From Microbacterium hydrocarbonoxydans (GTDB lineage: Bacteria; Actinomycetota; Actinomycetes; Actinomycetales; Microbacteriaceae): DNA of 64,000 nucleotides. The translations under genes were made by a program, and so were the position numbers. The stretch is from contig NZ_JAMBOY010000001.1 in NCBI RefSeq assembly GCF_023715885.1, positions 248,001 to 312,000 on the forward strand, given 5' to 3'. The stretch's first letter is position 1; each line of letters starts with the position of its first letter. This document shows positions 53,265 to 61,364 of this stretch, piece after piece. The notes below the pieces were generated by a model. It saw nothing but the letters and a program-made list of their open reading frames with translations, was not told where the DNA came from and ran no database searches.

Positions 53265-54232
53265 GAGCCCTGTCCGCCCCACAGGCGCAGGTACGCGTCC
53301 GCGGCATCCGCCTGCGAATGCGGCAGCTCTGCGAGTCCGTGCCATGTGGTGCGCAGGTCGGCCGCGGCATCCCGAAGGGCACCGGCGAGCCCTGTCTCGT
53401 CGACCGCGGTCAGGGTCCCCGGGCGCAGGGCGGCCATCTCGTCGATGTAGCGGTTGCGAACGGCGACCGGACGTCGACCCCAGCCGATCCACGAGGCCAG
53501 GGAACCGGATGCCGAGATGTGCCGATGCGCGATCACCGGCACCGACACGGCGCGTCCGCGACGGGCGATCTCCTCGTCGTCCAGCCACCCGGTGACCTCG
53601 ACCTCGACACCGAGATCGGCGGCGCGTCGGACGAACGTCTCGAGCTCGCCGGCGTGACCGTCGGAGGCTCGCCCGAGCACGGTGAGCCTCCGCATGCCGG
53701 CCGCGGCCGCGGCAGCCGCCGCCTCGTCGTGTCCCTTGCCCGGGTAGAAGTAGCCGAGGACGCCGACCGATCCGTCGGGACGCGGCCGCTCGGCATCCGT
53801 TCCGAGTTCGACCGGCAGCGGGATGGCGGATGCCGGCCCCGACCACACGTCCTCCTCGCGGAGCAGTGCCTGCTCGTGCGCGCTGTTCACGACGATCGCC
53901 TGAGCGGCAGCCGCGACGAGGGCGTACGCGGCGCGACGCCGCGGACGGTTCTGCTCGCCGTCGGATTTCTGCGGCACATCGTGCAGGGTGACGCTCAGCC
54001 GCAGCCGCGTGGCGAGCTCGGCGAACGTCCGCGACGCCTCTTCCGGGGAATCGCCCCAGAGCCGGTCGGTGAAGTGCGCGTGCACGGCGGTTCCGTCTGG
54101 CACGTGAGCGAGACCCGCCGGATCGACCGTCCGCACATCGGCGAGGCCGCCGATCACTGACGCCAGGTCGCGACCGTAGACGGCGACGCCGTGCTCGCCG
54201 GGGTGGATGAGCAGCAGAGGCGCGCGGCTCAT
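53261..54232 (-). CDS. Glycosyltransferase, GT-B fold
   Basis: The 323-residue protein has a Rossmann start (LLLIHPGEHGVAVYGRDLASVIG), LHDVPQKSD near 92, and C-terminal VLGYFYPGKGHDEAAAAAAA near 165 with VTGWLDDEEIARRG near 222, as in GT4-like enzymes. The donor sugar is unknown. It overlaps both neighbours by four bases. No signal or membrane segment, so it works in the cytoplasm. Confidence 0.82.
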   Translation of the reverse strand: MSRAPLLLIHPGEHGVAVYGRDLASVIGGLADVRTVDPAGLAHVPDGTAVHAHFTDRLWGDSPEEASRTFAELATRLRLSVTLHDVPQKSDGEQNRPRRRAAYALVAAAAQAIVVNSAHEQALLREEDVWSGPASAIPLPVELGTDAERPRPDGSVGVLGYFYPGKGHDEAAAAAAAAGMRRLTVLGRASDGHAGELETFVRRAADLGVEVEVTGWLDDEEIARRGRAVSVPVIAHRHISASGSLASWIGWGRRPVAVRNRYIDEMAALRPGTLTAVDETGLAGALRDAAADLRTTWHGLAELPHSQADAADAYLRLWGGQGS

Positions 54233-55158
54233 GCGGCGCGCCAGATCGCCAGCAGCGGAGCGAGGCGGTCGACCGCCGCCGCGACGAACTCGGGATGGGC
54301 GGCGTACCAGGCGGTGTGAGCCTCGCGCACCTCCGTGTCGGCGAGCGCCTCCCCCTCGACGATCCACTCCGCGCGCGGCTCGTCGGGCAGGTCCCACGCC
54401 TCGACGACCTCGGCAGCGAGCGGCGCCCGCACCGCGTCGAGCAACGGCCGCCCTGGGTCGACGGGCCCGTCCGTGTCGCCCAGCACATCGAGCACGCGGG
54501 CCGCGAGCGGGAGCCAGACCGCGTTCCCGGGGTGGTTCACCGTGCGCGCGTGATCGGCGGTGACGGTGTCGAAGAGGTCGGATACCCGAACGTCGGCGGT
54601 CGCTTCACGAGCGCGGAGGGTGTCGACCGAGGACCGACCGATCGCCCGCACCGCCTCCGGCGTGATCGACGAGGACACCGGGATGCCGGCGGCCGCCGCG
54701 AGGGTGCGGATGTCGTGATACGCCACGACGGGGGGCTCCTCCTCGACACCGGGAACGCGGATGGCCGCCTGGAACGGATGCAGGCCGGCGAAACGGACGG
54801 GTGGCACCGTGAGCACCCGCGCCGGTGTCGCGGCGGCGACCTGCCTCGTGCCGAGGGGGAGGTCGTGGTAGTCGTCGCGCACGGGCTGCGTGACGACGGT
54901 GTGCGCGACGGGGACGAGCTCGTGCAGACGCCGGGCGTCCTCCTCGGTCATCTCGTGCACCGGGGGAACGCGGATGAACCGTCGCTCGGGGGTGTCCATC
55001 ACGAGCCGCAGCGATTCGGCCTGGCAGTTGCCCAGAACGACGCCGAAAGTCTCAGGGAGAGCGGCGAGACCGTAGAACTCCCCGTAGTGCCGACGGCGTC
55101 CTAGCACCGCCGACACTGCGGGCGCAACGGTCGTGACGTCGGGGGAAGGGTGGTTCAT
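54229..55158 (-). CDS. WcbI-family polysaccharide biosynthesis protein (putative acetyltransferase)
   Basis: The 309-residue protein shows GNCQAESLRLVM at residues 43-54, the signature of WcbI/Cps enzymes that bind CoA and are linked to capsule acetylation or assembly. HELVPVAHTVVTQPVRDDYHDLPLGTRQ near 80-105 and YHDIRTLAAAAGIPVSSS near 155 fit the family. Start ATG 55158; the GGGAGG upstream is 14 bases away, a long spacing. It begins one operon of the glycan cluster, divergent from the other. Confidence 0.83.
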   Translation of the reverse strand: MNHPSPDVTTVAPAVSAVLGRRRHYGEFYGLAALPETFGVVLGNCQAESLRLVMDTPERRFIRVPPVHEMTEEDARRLHELVPVAHTVVTQPVRDDYHDLPLGTRQVAAATPARVLTVPPVRFAGLHPFQAAIRVPGVEEEPPVVAYHDIRTLAAAAGIPVSSSITPEAVRAIGRSSVDTLRAREATADVRVSDLFDTVTADHARTVNHPGNAVWLPLAARVLDVLGDTDGPVDPGRPLLDAVRAPLAAEVVEAWDLPDEPRAEWIVEGEALADTEVREAHTAWYAAHPEFVAAAVDRLAPLLAIWRAA

Positions 55159-55267
55159 GCTTCGAACGTATACCTCCCCCTTTCCCTCCTTAACCCCGTT
55201 GCATTTCGGCGCTTCCGCCCCTGCGATTTGTGAATTCAGAGCGCTCAGACATGCAAGGAAGACTCCC

Positions 55268-56344
55268 ATCGCTACAGCCTCAGCGCCCATTCGGGTCGCA
55301 TCCATCCCGTCCGCCCATCCCTACATCCACGCGATCACCGATCCGCAGCGGGTCTCGCTGTTGCCCGACCCACCTGTACCGGGCGCCCCGCCCGAGCAGT
55401 GGTGGCCGCCCGTCGCCATGACGGCGCCGTGGCTGACCGAGAACGCCGCCGGATACGACCTGCTGCATGTGCACTTCGGTCTGGAGTCGTTCTCGACCGA
55501 CGAGCTGCGAGCGGGCCTCGATGCGGCTCGGCGGGCCGGTCGGCCGGTGATCTTCACGGTGCACGACCTCGACAATCCGCAGATCGTCGACCAGGAGCCG
55601 TACCGCGCTCTGCTCGACGTGATCGTGCCCGCCGCCGATCGGCTCGTGACCCTCACGCCGTCCGCCGCAGCGGAGATCGAGCGTCGATGGGGTCGCCAGA
55701 GCATGGTGCTCGCCCACCCGACGCTGCTCGACGAGGCGGCGACGCCGAAGCGCGAGGCCGATGGCACGGTGCGCGTCGGCATCCACCTGCGAGATCTTCG
55801 ACCGAACATCGACGCCGAGGGCGCGGTGCGCGCGGCGACGGAGGCGGCGAGGAGCCTCGAGGAGACCGGTCGAGCAATCGAGGTCGAGGTGCTGCTCAAC
55901 GAGCGGGTGCGCGACGACCGCCTCGCCGACCGCGTGGTCGCCGCGGCGAACGGGCAGACCGCCGTGCGGGTGCGACGCACCCCGTATCTCGACGATGCCG
56001 AGATCGAGGCCTGGCTCGGCGGTCTGGACCTGTTCGTGCTGCCCTATCGCCACGGAACCCATTCCGGGTGGGTGGAGCTCTGCTATGACCTGGGGGTGCG
56101 CGTGGCCGGGACCGACGTCGGACACATTCGGTCGCAGCATCCGTCCGAGTTCCGGGTCGTCGACCTCGACGACGCGCGCACGCTGGCAGATGCCGCGACG
56201 TGGGCGGGCGATGCACGGCATCCGTCCTCGCCAGCCGACGACCGCCTCGCGACCCGCCGGCTCGAGCGGAGCGAAGAGCGGCGTGCTGTCCGCGAGGCGC
56301 ACGCCCGTCTCTACTCCGACGCGATCGCGGAGGTTTCGGCGTGA
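55268..56344 (+). CDS. Glycosyltransferase, GT-B fold, with a probable ATC start
   Basis: About 358 residues. The family-like sequence begins IRVASIPSAHPYIHAITDP and continues with LLHVHFGLESFSTDEL, FTVHDLDNPQ near 98 and LFVLPYRHGTHSGWVELCYDLGVRV near 255, a GT4-type core. No ATG, GTG or TTG lies at a sensible position. AGGAAG (55256-55261) is six bases before ATC at 55268, which would give M-ATASAPIRVAS. The upstream ATG at 55157 overlaps the other strand's start codon and would add 37 residues unlike a glycosyltransferase. Start confidence is moderate; the gene itself is clear. Confidence 0.8.
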   Translation: MATASAPIRVASIPSAHPYIHAITDPQRVSLLPDPPVPGAPPEQWWPPVAMTAPWLTENAAGYDLLHVHFGLESFSTDELRAGLDAARRAGRPVIFTVHDLDNPQIVDQEPYRALLDVIVPAADRLVTLTPSAAAEIERRWGRQSMVLAHPTLLDEAATPKREADGTVRVGIHLRDLRPNIDAEGAVRAATEAARSLEETGRAIEVEVLLNERVRDDRLADRVVAAANGQTAVRVRRTPYLDDAEIEAWLGGLDLFVLPYRHGTHSGWVELCYDLGVRVAGTDVGHIRSQHPSEFRVVDLDDARTLADAATWAGDARHPSSPADDRLATRRLERSEERRAVREAHARLYSDAIAEVSA

Positions 56345-57498
56345 GCGCCGGACAGAGGTTGCGGGTGCTCGTGGTCGCGCCCGAACGGCACCCGCTCCGC
56401 CAACCGCATGCCGGCGGCCTCGAGGCGGTCGTATGGAACCGCGTGCGATGGCTGCGGCGCCGCGGACACCACGTCGATCTGTGCGCTGCCGAGGGCTCGG
56501 ACTTCCTCGACTCCGCGGTCGATCTGCATCTGCCGAGCCCCCGCTGGCATCACGCGCGGGATAGGTCGGACACCGAGAACCCCGCGGGGCATCGAGCCCG
56601 GATGTCGGATGCGTTCGCCCGCGTCGGCGCACGGCTGACCGATCCGCTCGACCGCGTGGACGTCGTCGACAACCACAGCCTCCACAGCGACCCGATCCTG
56701 TGGAGCAGGGATGGGGGCGTGCCGGTCGTGACGACCCTGCACACCCCACCGCTCCCCGACATGGTGGAGGCCGCCCGCGCTCTCCCGCCGACGGCCCCGC
56801 ACCGTTTCCTCGCGGTGAGCCAGTACACGGCGCGCGCCTGGTCGGCGGAGGGGGTCGACGCGTTCGTCTTCCCCAACGGGGTCGACAGCGCGCAGTGGCA
56901 GCGTGGACCGGGCGGGGACCACTGGGTGTGGTTCGGCCGCATCGTCCCCGAGAAGGCCCCGCACCTCGCGATCCGCGCCGCCCGTCTGGCCGGAGCGCGG
57001 ATCCGGCTCGCCGGTCGCATCGGCGACGCGGAGTACTTCGCCCGCGAGGTCGAACCGCTCCTCGGCGACGGGGTCGAGTACGTCGGTGCGCTGCGTCAGC
57101 CCGAGCTGTGCGCGCTCGTCGGCGCCTCGTCGGTCGCGCTCGTGACCCCTGTGTGGTCGGAGCCCTTCGGGCTGGTGCTGGCCGAAGCCCTGATGACGGG
57201 CACACCAGTCGTCGCTTTCGACGAAGGCGGCGCGAGCGAGGTGCTGGCCGACCTTCCCGGATGCTCCGTCGTCGCCGCCGGCGACGTCGCCGCGCTCGCG
57301 CAGGCGGCCGTTGCGCTCGCCCACGGCTCGTCGGCGAGCGAGCTCCGCGATCGGGTGCGGGCTGCCGCGATCGCCCGTCATTCGCTCGCCCGCCGCCACC
57401 GCGAGGTCGAACGCGTGCTGGCCGTAGCCGCACAGAGCCCTGCAATGGTCGCCGAGGAGATCCGACCCGTCGAAGAAGTGGAGGCGGTCGGCGCATGA
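56341..57498 (+). CDS. Glycosyltransferase family 4
   Basis: The 385-residue GT-B enzyme has RVLVVAPERHPLRQPHAGGLEAVVW in the first 32 residues, a central FGRIVPEKAPHLAIRAA near 200, and SEPFGLVLAEALMTGTPVVAFDEGG near 278 with the EX7E motif that binds the donor. It resembles alpha-mannosyl- or glucosyltransferases with nucleotide-sugar donors. Start GTG overlaps the previous stop. Soluble. Confidence 0.9.
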   Translation: MSAGQRLRVLVVAPERHPLRQPHAGGLEAVVWNRVRWLRRRGHHVDLCAAEGSDFLDSAVDLHLPSPRWHHARDRSDTENPAGHRARMSDAFARVGARLTDPLDRVDVVDNHSLHSDPILWSRDGGVPVVTTLHTPPLPDMVEAARALPPTAPHRFLAVSQYTARAWSAEGVDAFVFPNGVDSAQWQRGPGGDHWVWFGRIVPEKAPHLAIRAARLAGARIRLAGRIGDAEYFAREVEPLLGDGVEYVGALRQPELCALVGASSVALVTPVWSEPFGLVLAEALMTGTPVVAFDEGGASEVLADLPGCSVVAAGDVAALAQAAVALAHGSSASELRDRVRAAAIARHSLARRHREVERVLAVAAQSPAMVAEEIRPVEEVEAVGA

Positions 57499-58508
57499 TC
57501 GGCTGGTATGTGCATCATCACGGGTGGGGACACCTGACGCGGATGCGAGCGATCCGCCGCCATCTCGACGAGGAGGTGACGGTCTTCTCGAGCCTCCCCG
57601 CTCCCGAGTCCCTCGACGACGGCACGACCTGGGTGCACCTCCCGGCCGACGCCGATGCCGTGGTCGGACCAGACGGTGTGAGCCGTGAGGCGCACGAGCT
57701 CGGCGATGTCACGGCGGGCGGCGCCCTGCACTGGGCTCCCATCGGACACCCCGGCCATCAGGAGCGCCTCGCGATCATCGCGGACTGGATCGCCCGGAAC
57801 CCGGTGTCGGCGTTCGTCGTCGACGTCAGCGTCGAGGTCACCGCGTTCGTGCGCCTGCTCGGTGTGCCGACCGTGGTGTTCGCGCAACCCGGCGACCGCA
57901 CGGACTCCCCGCACCGCCTCGGCTACGACGTCGCGGATCGGATCGTGGCGCCGTGGGCGCCCGGGACCATCGACGCGGCAGAGCTGGCGGGCCGCGTCGA
58001 TCGCGTCCGTCATGTCGGAGCGATCTCGCGGTACGACGGACGCGACCGCGACCGCAGTGAGGACGATCAGGCGCGGCGAGTGCTCTTCCTCAGCCGCACG
58101 CTCGACCAGCCGGAGCTCGCGGAGACGATCGACCTCCTGACCGCGCAGGGCTGGGTGGTCGAGACGGCGGGCGCGCGGGGCGACGATCGGGTCGATGACG
58201 TCTGGCCGATGCTGTGTCGCGCGACCGTGGTGGTGAGCGCGGCCGGGCAGAACGGCGTGGCCGACCTCGCGGCCGTCGGAGCCCGTGCCGTGATCCTCCC
58301 GCAGGACCGGCCGTTCGGAGAGCAGGAGCACACCGGGCGGGTGCTGCAGTCCGATGGCTACGCGTGGACCGGCTCGGCGGACTCGACGCCGGCGCAGATC
58401 GTCGAGCTCGTCGAGCGGGCCGCCGCCTCGACGCCGGATTGGACGGGCTGGGGCGTCGCGGGCGCCGCCGCGCGCGCCGCCAGAGAGATCGAGGAGGTCG
58501 CGTCATGA
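57495..58508 (+). CDS. Glycosyltransferase, MurG/GT28-like
   Basis: The 337-residue protein starts WYVHHHGWGHLTRM, a pattern common to MurG-like and glycosyltransferase 28 enzymes (GxGH). LFLSRTLDQPEL near 197 and VSAAGQNGVADLAAVGARAVILPQDRPFGEQEH near 245 are the C-terminal nucleotide-binding part. Acceptor unknown. It overlaps both neighbouring glycosyltransferase genes by ATGA. Confidence 0.85.
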   Translation: MIGWYVHHHGWGHLTRMRAIRRHLDEEVTVFSSLPAPESLDDGTTWVHLPADADAVVGPDGVSREAHELGDVTAGGALHWAPIGHPGHQERLAIIADWIARNPVSAFVVDVSVEVTAFVRLLGVPTVVFAQPGDRTDSPHRLGYDVADRIVAPWAPGTIDAAELAGRVDRVRHVGAISRYDGRDRDRSEDDQARRVLFLSRTLDQPELAETIDLLTAQGWVVETAGARGDDRVDDVWPMLCRATVVVSAAGQNGVADLAAVGARAVILPQDRPFGEQEHTGRVLQSDGYAWTGSADSTPAQIVELVERAAASTPDWTGWGVAGAAARAAREIEEVAS

Positions 58509-59329
58509 CGGCTCGTATCGCCGTGATCACCCCGGCATCCGAGAACAGGCTCGCCCATCTGCACCGCCAGCGCCGGTTCCTCCGGGAGGTCTCGACGCCG
58601 GAGCACGAGGTCGTGCGCATCGAGGCCTGGCTCGACGAGTCAGAGCCCCCCGCGTTCGACGGGGCCGTGCACGTGCACGTTCCGCCGGGGCGCGACGGCA
58701 TGCGGGTCGGGGCGGCGCGCAACGCCGCGGCCGAGGTCGCACTCGCCGGCGGCGCCGACCTCCTCGTGTTCCTCGACGTCGACTGCCTGCCGGGGCCGGA
58801 TCTCATCGGCCGTTACGCCTCTGCCTCGCTGACGTACCCCGACGGACTGCTCTGTGGGCCGGTCACCTACCTCGAGAGCGTGCAGCGCCCGTCCTCGCCC
58901 GACGAGCTCGCGGCGGCGACGAATCCGCACCCGGTGCGTCCGCAGCCTGCAGCCGGTGCGATCGAGACGGCGGGCTTCGGCGACTACGACCTGTTCTGGT
59001 CGCTCTCCTTCGCCGTGACCCCCGCCACCTGGGCTCGCCTGGGCGGATTCGACGAACGGTTCCAGGGGTACGGGGCGGAGGACACGGATCTCGGGCGCCG
59101 CGCGCGGTCGCTCGGCGTCCCTCTGCACTGGGTCGGAGGAGCCCACGCGTACCACCAGTGGCATCCCGCCGGCACTCCGCCGTGGCGTCATCTCGACGAC
59201 ATCCTCCGCAACGGCGCCCTGTTCGCCGAGCGCTGGGGCGAGTGGCCGATGGGCGGCTGGATCGACGAGTTCGTCGCCGCGGGCGCCATCGAGGAGCACG
59301 CGGGCGGGTACCGCCGCACCGCGGTCTGA
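58505..59329 (+). CDS. Glycosyltransferase family 2
   Basis: The 274-residue GT-A enzyme has IAVITPASENRLAHLHRQRRFL at the start, LVFLDVDCLPGPDLI near 87 with the Asp-X-Asp, and LGGFDERFQGYGAEDTDLGRRA near 180, the galactosyltransferase-like acidic motif. It resembles the first part of the GT2 at 51966. Last gene of the plus-strand glycan operon; it converges on the acyltransferase gene with an 8-base gap and no terminator. Confidence 0.88.
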   Translation: MTARIAVITPASENRLAHLHRQRRFLREVSTPEHEVVRIEAWLDESEPPAFDGAVHVHVPPGRDGMRVGAARNAAAEVALAGGADLLVFLDVDCLPGPDLIGRYASASLTYPDGLLCGPVTYLESVQRPSSPDELAAATNPHPVRPQPAAGAIETAGFGDYDLFWSLSFAVTPATWARLGGFDERFQGYGAEDTDLGRRARSLGVPLHWVGGAHAYHQWHPAGTPPWRHLDDILRNGALFAERWGEWPMGGWIDEFVAAGAIEEHAGGYRRTAV

Positions 59330-59337
59330 CGACGATC

Positions 59338-60411
59338 TCACGAATGGGGTCTCGGACTCTCCGGCTCGCTGCGGCCTGACGAAGGCAGACGACGGGATCG
59401 GACGCGGTCGGCGAGCAGCAGCGGGTCGAACAGCATCCCCAATCCACACCGCACGAGCAGGGTGTGCAGCGCGAGGCAGATCCCGATGACGACCGCGGTG
59501 AGCACGATGGGACCGACCGCCTCGATCACCGGGTTCACCCGCCACCCCGCGGCCCGCAGGCCCGCGTCGATGAATGCGAGCGGGATCATGTGCAGCACAT
59601 AGATCGGCAGCGTCCTGCGGCCGATCCAGCGCAGCGGTTGGGCGAGCGGCGCCGCAGTCCGGTCGACGAGCGCGCAGACCGCGACCCCGCACGCCACCGC
59701 CACGATGCCGAGCAGCGGCCACACCCCCGGCCACTGCCGCATCCCCAGCACACCGACCACTGCCGCCGCTCCGAGGTACAGCAGGCCGAGACCGACTGCG
59801 CGCACGGGATCGGATGCCGCGGCGAACCGCTCGACCCCATCGCGAAGCCGCAGCCCGGCGAGGAAGAAGAACAGGTTCTGCACGACCTGCCACAGGTTGC
59901 CGAGATCCGGGATGGCGCCGGCCGCGGCGACCGCCGACACCGCGAACGCCACCGGCAGCACGACCGTCGTCGGCACGTCGCGTGTGAGTCGCGCCACGGC
60001 GAGGTAGGCGGCGAGCGCGAGCAGGTACCAGAGGTTCGTCGGGCTGATCGTCAGCTGCGCGAGCAGCTCCCCTCCGCTCTCGGCCCTGGCCGTGTCGAAG
60101 TCGGGCGTGAGCGCGAGCACAGCGGTCTGGATGAGCACCCAGATCACGTACACCGCCAGCAGCCGCCCCGCTCGGCGTCGCCACGACGACCCGTCGGCGG
60201 CCAGCACGGCCCGCCCCGCGAACATCCCGGAGATCAGGAAGAACAGCGGCATGCGCAATGGCAGCAGCTGGGCGTTCACCGTGGCCCACACGTCGGTCAC
60301 GGTGCCGGCGCCCGGCATCTCGACCGCGTGCTTGGTGACGACGTGCCACAGCACGACGAGGATGATGCACACGCCCTTCGCGACGTCGGGCCAGCCGACC
60401 CGCGCGCTCAC
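59338..60411 (-). CDS. Membrane acyltransferase, family 3 (VanT-like membrane half)
   Basis: The 357-residue protein has about ten helices and the family start VGWPDVAKGVCIILVVLWHVV with the conserved Asp and His near residues 9-22, then PLFFLISGMF near 55. In VanT-type serine racemases a membrane domain of this family is fused to a racemase; here the racemase is a separate gene two positions upstream in the same operon. It might import or modify an amino acid or glycan. GTG start overlaps the ligase stop (GTGA). Confidence 0.8.
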   Translation of the reverse strand: MSARVGWPDVAKGVCIILVVLWHVVTKHAVEMPGAGTVTDVWATVNAQLLPLRMPLFFLISGMFAGRAVLAADGSSWRRRAGRLLAVYVIWVLIQTAVLALTPDFDTARAESGGELLAQLTISPTNLWYLLALAAYLAVARLTRDVPTTVVLPVAFAVSAVAAAGAIPDLGNLWQVVQNLFFFLAGLRLRDGVERFAAASDPVRAVGLGLLYLGAAAVVGVLGMRQWPGVWPLLGIVAVACGVAVCALVDRTAAPLAQPLRWIGRRTLPIYVLHMIPLAFIDAGLRAAGWRVNPVIEAVGPIVLTAVVIGICLALHTLLVRCGLGMLFDPLLLADRVRSRRLPSSGRSEPESPRPHS

Positions 60412-61364
60412 CGGCTCGGCACCTCGGCGGCGCGCACGAGGCGTTCCACCAGGTCGGGGTAGGCGACGTCGGCGGCGGCGAACATCCGCGGGACCTGAGA
60501 TGCGGCGGTGAGGCCCGGCATGGTGTTGACCTCGTTCAGCACCGGCCCGTCGGCGGTGAGGAAGAAGTCCATCCGCGCGACGCCGGCGCAGCCCAGGGCG
60601 TCGAACACCGTCAGCGCCGCCCTGGTGAGACTCGCGTGCTCGGGCGTCGTGAGGGCGGCGGGCACCGTGAACCGCGCCGTGCCGTCGTACTTCGTCGCGG
60701 TGTCGAACAGGCCGGTGGTCTCGATCTCGAGCGGCGGAGCCGCCCAGCGCACTCCGCCCGCCTCCCGGATCACGGCTACATCGATCTCGCGCCCCCGCAC
60801 GACCTCCTCGACGAGCACCCGCCGGTCGTAGTGCGCCGCCTCGCGCAGCGCCGTCGCGAGGTCCCCCTCCTCGCGGACGAGTCCGACGCCGTAGCTCGAT
60901 CCGCTCGACACGGGCTTCACGACGACGGGCCCGTCGAACTCGACATCCCCCAGCGCCGCGGCGTCGACGACCCGGCCGCGCGCAATCCGCAGACCGGCCG
61001 CCTGGGCGACCAGCTTCGTCGCCCACTTGTCCATGCCGATCGCCCCCGCGCGCGGCCCCGAACCGACGACCCGCACCCCCGCGAGGGCGCACAACGCGGC
61101 GAGCGCTCCGTCTTCCCCGAGCGGACCGTGAACCGCGGGGAACACCGCGTCGGCGTCGCCGATCAGCGGCAGTGCGGCGGACAGCGAGACCGCCGCATCC
61201 GCCCCCGCCGCGAGCCCTGGCACCCGCCACACCCCCTCCGGCGAGATCGTCACCTCTGTGACCGCGTGCCCTCGAGACCGCAGCGCCTCGGCGACCGCCG
61301 CCGCCGAGGCGAGCGACACCGCGTGCTCGGCGTTCTGTCCCCCTCCGATCACCAGTACCCTCAT
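60408..61364 (-). CDS. ddl: D-alanine-D-alanine (or D-Ala-D-X) ligase
   Basis: The 318-residue ATP-grasp ligase has the N-terminal NAEHAVSL near residue 11, VHGPLGEDGALAAL near 78, VVVKPVSSGSSYGVGLV near 145, the omega-loop LFDTATKYDG near 223 and LNEVNTMPGLT near 280. The Lys-Tyr omega-loop differs from VanA/VanB D-lactate ligases, and the preceding Gly-Leu-Phe-Asp pattern is like D-Ala-D-Ser or D-Ala-D-Ala ligases. It is slightly shorter than usual. It overlaps both neighbours by four bases. Confidence 0.9.
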   Translation of the reverse strand: MRVLVIGGGQNAEHAVSLASAAAVAEALRSRGHAVTEVTISPEGVWRVPGLAAGADAAVSLSAALPLIGDADAVFPAVHGPLGEDGALAALCALAGVRVVGSGPRAGAIGMDKWATKLVAQAAGLRIARGRVVDAAALGDVEFDGPVVVKPVSSGSSYGVGLVREEGDLATALREAAHYDRRVLVEEVVRGREIDVAVIREAGGVRWAAPPLEIETTGLFDTATKYDGTARFTVPAALTTPEHASLTRAALTVFDALGCAGVARMDFFLTADGPVLNEVNTMPGLTAASQVPRMFAAADVAYPDLVERLVRAAEVPSR

